DNA of 64,000 bases from Desulfobacterales bacterium. GTDB lineage: Bacteria > Desulfobacterota > Desulfobacteria > Desulfobacterales > JAEINQ01. A program made the position numbers and the translations under genes. Shown piece by piece: positions 60,154 through 64,000 of this stretch (position 1 is its first letter; every line of letters starts with the position of its first letter). The notes beneath the pieces were generated by a model. It was not told the origin of the DNA. It ran no database searches and worked only from the letters and a program-made list of their open reading frames with translations. The stretch is taken from positions 93,242-157,241 of the forward strand of contig JAEINQ010000004.1 in NCBI GenBank assembly GCA_016342285.1. Reading direction: 5' to 3'.

Positions 60154-63100
60154 ATGGAGAACCGGCAGCACCGCGAGATTCCCTTTAACTATACCTCGGC
60201 CGACGATGGGCAGGTGGTCCGCCTGATGCTGGGGCAAGACGCCTGGTACCGCCTGGAACGACTGCGGTTCAGGCGCCGAAGCGGCCGCCTGGCCCGGCTG
60301 CTCATGCGATTTCTCGGCGACATGTTCGTCATTCACCGAAACCCCTTTGTCTATCAGGACCTGGTGGATTCACCGGCCCGCCGCCGGAGTTTTTTTCGAA
60401 CCATGGCCACTGACCTGGACACCGTGGCCGAACATGGGGGAACCGATCCGGACTTGGGCCAAATCCTGGAGCAGTGCCGCCATTACGCGGGCAGCCTGGC
60501 AGACGAGATTCGCCAGACCGACCGCCGCCGTCGCCGCATGGCCAGGGCACTGGCCCCCATTGTCGGCCGGGAGAACCTCTTTTTCGACCCCTTCACCCGG
60601 GTCAGCCACGCCACCGATGCCACGGACTGGCGCCTGCACCTGCCCCTATCGGTGGTCCGGCCCGGTGCCGAAGACCAGGTCGCCCCGCTGCTCGCACGCC
60701 TGGACCAGCTCGGGGTCGGCATCGTGCCCCGGGGCGGCGGCACCGGCCTGACCGGCGGCGCCGTGCCGGTCAGTGCCCAATGCGTCGTGGTCAACACGGA
60801 AAAACTCAACCGGATCCACGGCATCTCCCATGAACGGTTCCGCGGCGTGGACGGCGCCCCCCGGCTGGCCCCGGTCATTCGGCTCGAGGCCGGCGTCATC
60901 ACCGAACAGGCCATGGACTACGCCGCCCGACAGGGGCTGGTCTTTGCCACCGATCCCACCAGCGCCTGGGCCTGCACCATCGGCGGTAATATCGCGGAAA
61001 ACGCAGGCGGCAAGACCGCCGTCCTTTGGGGTACGGCCATCGACAACCTGCTCTCTTTTCGCATCGCCGTCCTCGGCGGTGAGCACCTGGAAGTGCGCCG
61101 CATCGGTCATCCCCTGCGAAAGATCCGCCCCTCGGACCAGGTCTGTTTCGAAGTCCGGTCCCGATCCGGGCAGGTGGTCGGCCGCATCGACCTTACCGGC
61201 ACCGACATCCGCAAAAAAGGGCTCGGCAAGGACATCACCAACAAAGCCTTAAACGGTCTGCCGGGCATTCAAAAAGAAGGGTGCGACGGCATCATCACCT
61301 CGGCCGAATTCATTCTCCACAAGGCCTACCGCCACAAAGCCACCTGTTGTCTGGAATTTTACGGCGAAGATATGGAAGAGGCGAGCCGGGTGATATGCAA
61401 GATGTCCGAGGCCTTCGTCAACCGCGGCCAGGAAACCCTCATGGCCCTGGAGCACTTTGACCAGGAGTACATTCGGGCCATCGGTTACAAGATGAAGGCG
61501 GCCCGAAACGATCCGCCCAAGGCGGTGCTGCTCATTGACATGGTGGCCCATGGGCTCGAGTCGCTCGAACACGGACGCAACAAGCTCGCCGCACTGCTGG
61601 CGTCCTATCCCAACACCTGCGTTTTCTTTGCCCAGGACGAGGTCGAAGCAACCCGCTACTGGCGGGACCGCAAACGCATGGGCGCCATCGCGGCCCGGAC
61701 CAATGCCTTTAAGCTCAACGAAGACATTGTCTTGCCCCTTTCGGCCCTGGCTGATTTTTCCCAGTTCGTGGACCAGTTCAACATCGAGGAGCAGCGATAT
61801 AATCAAAAACTGGTCATCTGGCAACTGGGGGCCTACCTGGACCGGGCCGAACCCCTGGAAGACCCCCAGTGGCTTCAGGCCAAACGCCCCGAGGCCAAAA
61901 CCCTTCTGCGCCAAGCCATGGAACGCATTGAACTGGCCGGAAAGGGTCGCCTGGACCAAGAGACCCACCTGGGCGCTCTGAAAACCGACCTGCTGGCCCT
62001 GTTTCAGGGATACAGCCGGGTGAGCGGCGAAATCGAAGGGATTGCAGCAGACATCCGGGCCAGACGCATCGTGGTGGCCACCCACATGCACGCCGGTGAC
62101 GGCAATGTCCATGTCAATATTCCGGTTTTTTCCAACGACCGCGATATGATGGCCCGTGCCCGGGAAACCGCCGATGTGGTCATGGCCAAAGCCGTTGAAC
62201 TGGGCGGCGTGGTCAGCGGCGAGCACGGCATCGGGTTTACCAAATTCAAGTATCTCGACACCGACCGCCTCCAGGCGCTAAAGACGTATCGTGACCGGAT
62301 CGATCCCCATGGCCGTTTCAACCCCGGCAAACTCTCGGACCCGCAAGTCCCCGACCTGGTCTTTACCCCGTCGTTTAACCTGCTCGGCCTCGAAGCCCGG
62401 ATCCTTCGGTACGGATCCCTGGAAACGCTGGCGGAAAAGATATCCCGGTGCGTTCGATGCGGCCGATGCAAGGCCGACTGTTGTGTCTTTTTCCCGGGCC
62501 GCAACCTTTTTTCCCACCCCAGAAACAAGAACATCGCCCTTGGCGCCATCATTGAAGCACTGCTCTACGACGCCCAGCGCCGACTTTCCACACGCCTGGA
62601 ACCGCTTCGCCATCTGAAACAGATCGCGGACCACTGCACCATTTGCCACAAATGCCTGCCCCCTTGTCCGGTGGACATCGATACCGGCGAGATTTCAATC
62701 CTCCAGCGGCAGATTCTCGCCCATGGCCGTTTCAAGCGTCCCCCGGTGGCCACCCGGCTGGCCCTGGCATATATGGCCACCCGATCCGGCCCGATCAACA
62801 CCGTAATCCGTCGGACCGTTCTCGGGCCCGGCGTCGAATTGCAACGGGCCGGCGCCCGGGTGGCCGCAGGGATTGCCGGATGGACACGGGCCGTAAAAAA
62901 GCCGCCCCTGGCCTACCTGACGACCCCGCTGCCCCGCCTGCCCGGCAAACCCTTTCGCCACGGCCTGGAAACGGGCAACGCCAATCAGGCCCTGGTGCTT
63001 CACCCCCGGGGCGAGGCCCGGGCCACGGTCTTTTATTTCCCCGGATGCGGTTCCGAGAGGCTATACAGTTCCGTTGCCCGCGCGGCCGTCTATCTGCTGC

Positions 63101-63771
63101 TGCGATCCGGCATGCGTGTGGTGCTGCCGCCGCCCTTTTTATGCTGCGGATTTGCCGCCCGGGCCAACGCCAGGGAACAGATGCATCGCGCCCTGGCCCT
63201 TAGAAACAGCATGGTGTTGAGCCAGATCCGGGAAATGCTCGGCAATCAGACCCTGACCGCCTGCGTGGTCACCTGCGGTACCTGCCGCCAGTCCCTGGAG
63301 CAAATGGGATGCGAAACCCTGCTGGAATGCGCGATCACCGATGTCAGCCGCTTTCTGTTGACCCATGGCCTGACCGTCTCCGGCGACTTTTCCTGTCTCT
63401 ACCACGCCCCCTGCCATGACAGCCTCGACGGCCAGGGCGCGGCACTGCTTAAGCAAGCCGGGGCCGGCAAGGTGGTCACCGTTCCCCACTGCTGCGGTGA
63501 AGCCGGGACCCTGGCGTTGAGCCGGCCCGACATCGCCCATGCCATGTTCCGGCGCAAAGCCGAAGCCCTGGCAGGCAAAATCGACCCCCAAACGCCCCAA
63601 TCGGTCTGCGTCACCAACTGCCCCGCCTGTCTCCAGGGACTCGGGCGCCAGCAACGGCGGACCATCCGGACCATCCATCTGACCGAGGCATTGGCAGAAA
63701 TGCATGGGGGCCAATCCTGGCACAAAGAGACCCACCACCTGTTGGAACGTGTTGAACCGATGACGTTTTAA
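60154..63771 (+). CDS. DUF3683 / FAD-binding / Fe-S oxidoreductase fusion
   Basis: 1,205 residues, related to the D-lactate/D-2-hydroxyglutarate dehydrogenase group (YdiJ, GlpC fusions) but with an extra N-terminal DUF3683 domain (REIPFNYTSADDGQVVRLML). The FAD (PCMH) site PRGGGTGLTGGAVPV lies near residues 192-206, with ACTIGGNIAENAGGKTAVLW later. An FAD-oxidase C-domain follows (THMHAGDGNVHVNIPVF, GEHGIGFTKFKYLD). Two 4Fe-4S motifs come next: CVRCGRCKADC near 766 and CTICHKCLPPCPVD near 829. Two CCG domains follow, with FYFPGCGSERLYSS and VPHCCGEAGTLAL near 1113. The N-terminal HREIPFN is well conserved in the family. The substrate is a 2-hydroxyacid in related enzymes; here it is not proven. 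The remaining 63772-64000 holds no gene. Confidence 0.93.
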   Translation: MENRQHREIPFNYTSADDGQVVRLMLGQDAWYRLERLRFRRRSGRLARLLMRFLGDMFVIHRNPFVYQDLVDSPARRRSFFRTMATDLDTVAEHGGTDPDLGQILEQCRHYAGSLADEIRQTDRRRRRMARALAPIVGRENLFFDPFTRVSHATDATDWRLHLPLSVVRPGAEDQVAPLLARLDQLGVGIVPRGGGTGLTGGAVPVSAQCVVVNTEKLNRIHGISHERFRGVDGAPRLAPVIRLEAGVITEQAMDYAARQGLVFATDPTSAWACTIGGNIAENAGGKTAVLWGTAIDNLLSFRIAVLGGEHLEVRRIGHPLRKIRPSDQVCFEVRSRSGQVVGRIDLTGTDIRKKGLGKDITNKALNGLPGIQKEGCDGIITSAEFILHKAYRHKATCCLEFYGEDMEEASRVICKMSEAFVNRGQETLMALEHFDQEYIRAIGYKMKAARNDPPKAVLLIDMVAHGLESLEHGRNKLAALLASYPNTCVFFAQDEVEATRYWRDRKRMGAIAARTNAFKLNEDIVLPLSALADFSQFVDQFNIEEQRYNQKLVIWQLGAYLDRAEPLEDPQWLQAKRPEAKTLLRQAMERIELAGKGRLDQETHLGALKTDLLALFQGYSRVSGEIEGIAADIRARRIVVATHMHAGDGNVHVNIPVFSNDRDMMARARETADVVMAKAVELGGVVSGEHGIGFTKFKYLDTDRLQALKTYRDRIDPHGRFNPGKLSDPQVPDLVFTPSFNLLGLEARILRYGSLETLAEKISRCVRCGRCKADCCVFFPGRNLFSHPRNKNIALGAIIEALLYDAQRRLSTRLEPLRHLKQIADHCTICHKCLPPCPVDIDTGEISILQRQILAHGRFKRPPVATRLALAYMATRSGPINTVIRRTVLGPGVELQRAGARVAAGIAGWTRAVKKPPLAYLTTPLPRLPGKPFRHGLETGNANQALVLHPRGEARATVFYFPGCGSERLYSSVARAAVYLLLRSGMRVVLPPPFLCCGFAARANAREQMHRALALRNSMVLSQIREMLGNQTLTACVVTCGTCRQSLEQMGCETLLECAITDVSRFLLTHGLTVSGDFSCLYHAPCHDSLDGQGAALLKQAGAGKVVTVPHCCGEAGTLALSRPDIAHAMFRRKAEALAGKIDPQTPQSVCVTNCPACLQGLGRQQRRTIRTIHLTEALAEMHGGQSWHKETHHLLERVEPMTF

Positions 63772-64000
63772 CGACCCATCCCCCTTTTCCGTCCGGGACC
63801 GCCTTGACGCCGAACCGGCGCTGATCTAAGTTTGATAGTCTCGTAAAAAGTCCGGATTTACCACAAAGACACAACGGACACAAAGTTAACGCATTAAATT
63901 AACTAACCTTTTCTTTGTGATCGTTGTGCCTCGTATGTTGAAAGTTAATGAAAAGCCATGCAGGGAGGAGGAGGCGTTGCCCCCCCATCCCCCAATGACG

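Overview
The window is a stretch of bacterial chromosome, GC-rich except for one AT-rich island. The gene content points to a Desulfobacterota (deltaproteobacterial) sulfate-reducer type, perhaps near Desulfosarcina. The clues are a 1,205-residue DUF3683/FAD/Fe-S oxidoreductase, a cobalamin-type radical SAM protein, a DUF3786-type protein, two Trk systems, an EF-P-like EfpL, many short intergenic repeat families and many toxin-antitoxin pairs. The taxon is an inference from gene content, not from a marker gene search.

Layout. 0.35-1.8 kb: der GTPase (-). 2.0-7.4 kb: a general L-amino-acid ABC transporter, aapJQMP (-), whose three intergenic gaps are filled with hairpins, dispersed repeats and a tandem array. 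8.2-11.3 kb: a lipoprotein, a FadR-type regulator, an apparently truncated aconitase X and a DsrE-family protein. 11.8-14.7 kb: trkH and trkA facing each other. 15.1-20.07 kb: a small decayed genomic island at the 3' end of tRNA-Glu, bounded by a 44-bp direct repeat. It holds one intact and two broken surface-polysaccharide genes plus an MNT/HEPN-like pair. 20.0-23.3 kb: tRNA-Glu, tRNA-Lys and a second trkA-trkH operon. 23.6-27.3 kb: a biotin operon, birA-bioY-bioM-bioN (-), split by two adjacent short-period tandem arrays. 27.6-34.1 kb: PilZ protein, mpl, a PLP lyase, an HD-domain protein and truC. 34.4-37.5 kb: three genes with a possible envelope/signalling theme (tandem-repeat secreted protein, FecR-domain protein, cNMP-binding protein). 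37.6-41 kb: two decayed copies of one gene flanking yefM-yoeB, a double-frameshifted DUF3786 gene and a second TA pair. 41-50.4 kb: VUT transporter, quinone reductase, pepF, purB, efpL, a lipase-like hydrolase and an FHA/Ser-Thr kinase. 50.5-58.1 kb: a complete drug-efflux-like operon, cecR-ybhG-ybhF-ybhS-ybhR plus a TolC-type channel (-). 58.4-63.8 kb: the radical SAM protein and the DUF3683/FAD/Fe-S oxidoreductase.

The most striking feature is the repeat landscape rather than a single gene. I see (i) a miniature inverted-repeat transposable element with two copies, each with a perfect 8-bp target duplication (one 263 bp inside another repeat, one 67 bp in the ribosome-binding site of pepF); (ii) a large dispersed intergenic repeat, called R1 here, with about ten full or partial copies in both orientations; (iii) three further dispersed families, R2, R3 and R4; (iv) 7- and 8-bp tandem arrays placed inside operons; and (v) GTCATTCCCGC-type palindromes. 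No rRNA, CRISPR array, prophage or complete transposase gene was seen.

Gene calls rest on reading the translated sequences and recognising family motifs. No search was run. Start codons were moved from the longest reading frame wherever a ribosome-binding site clearly favoured another start.
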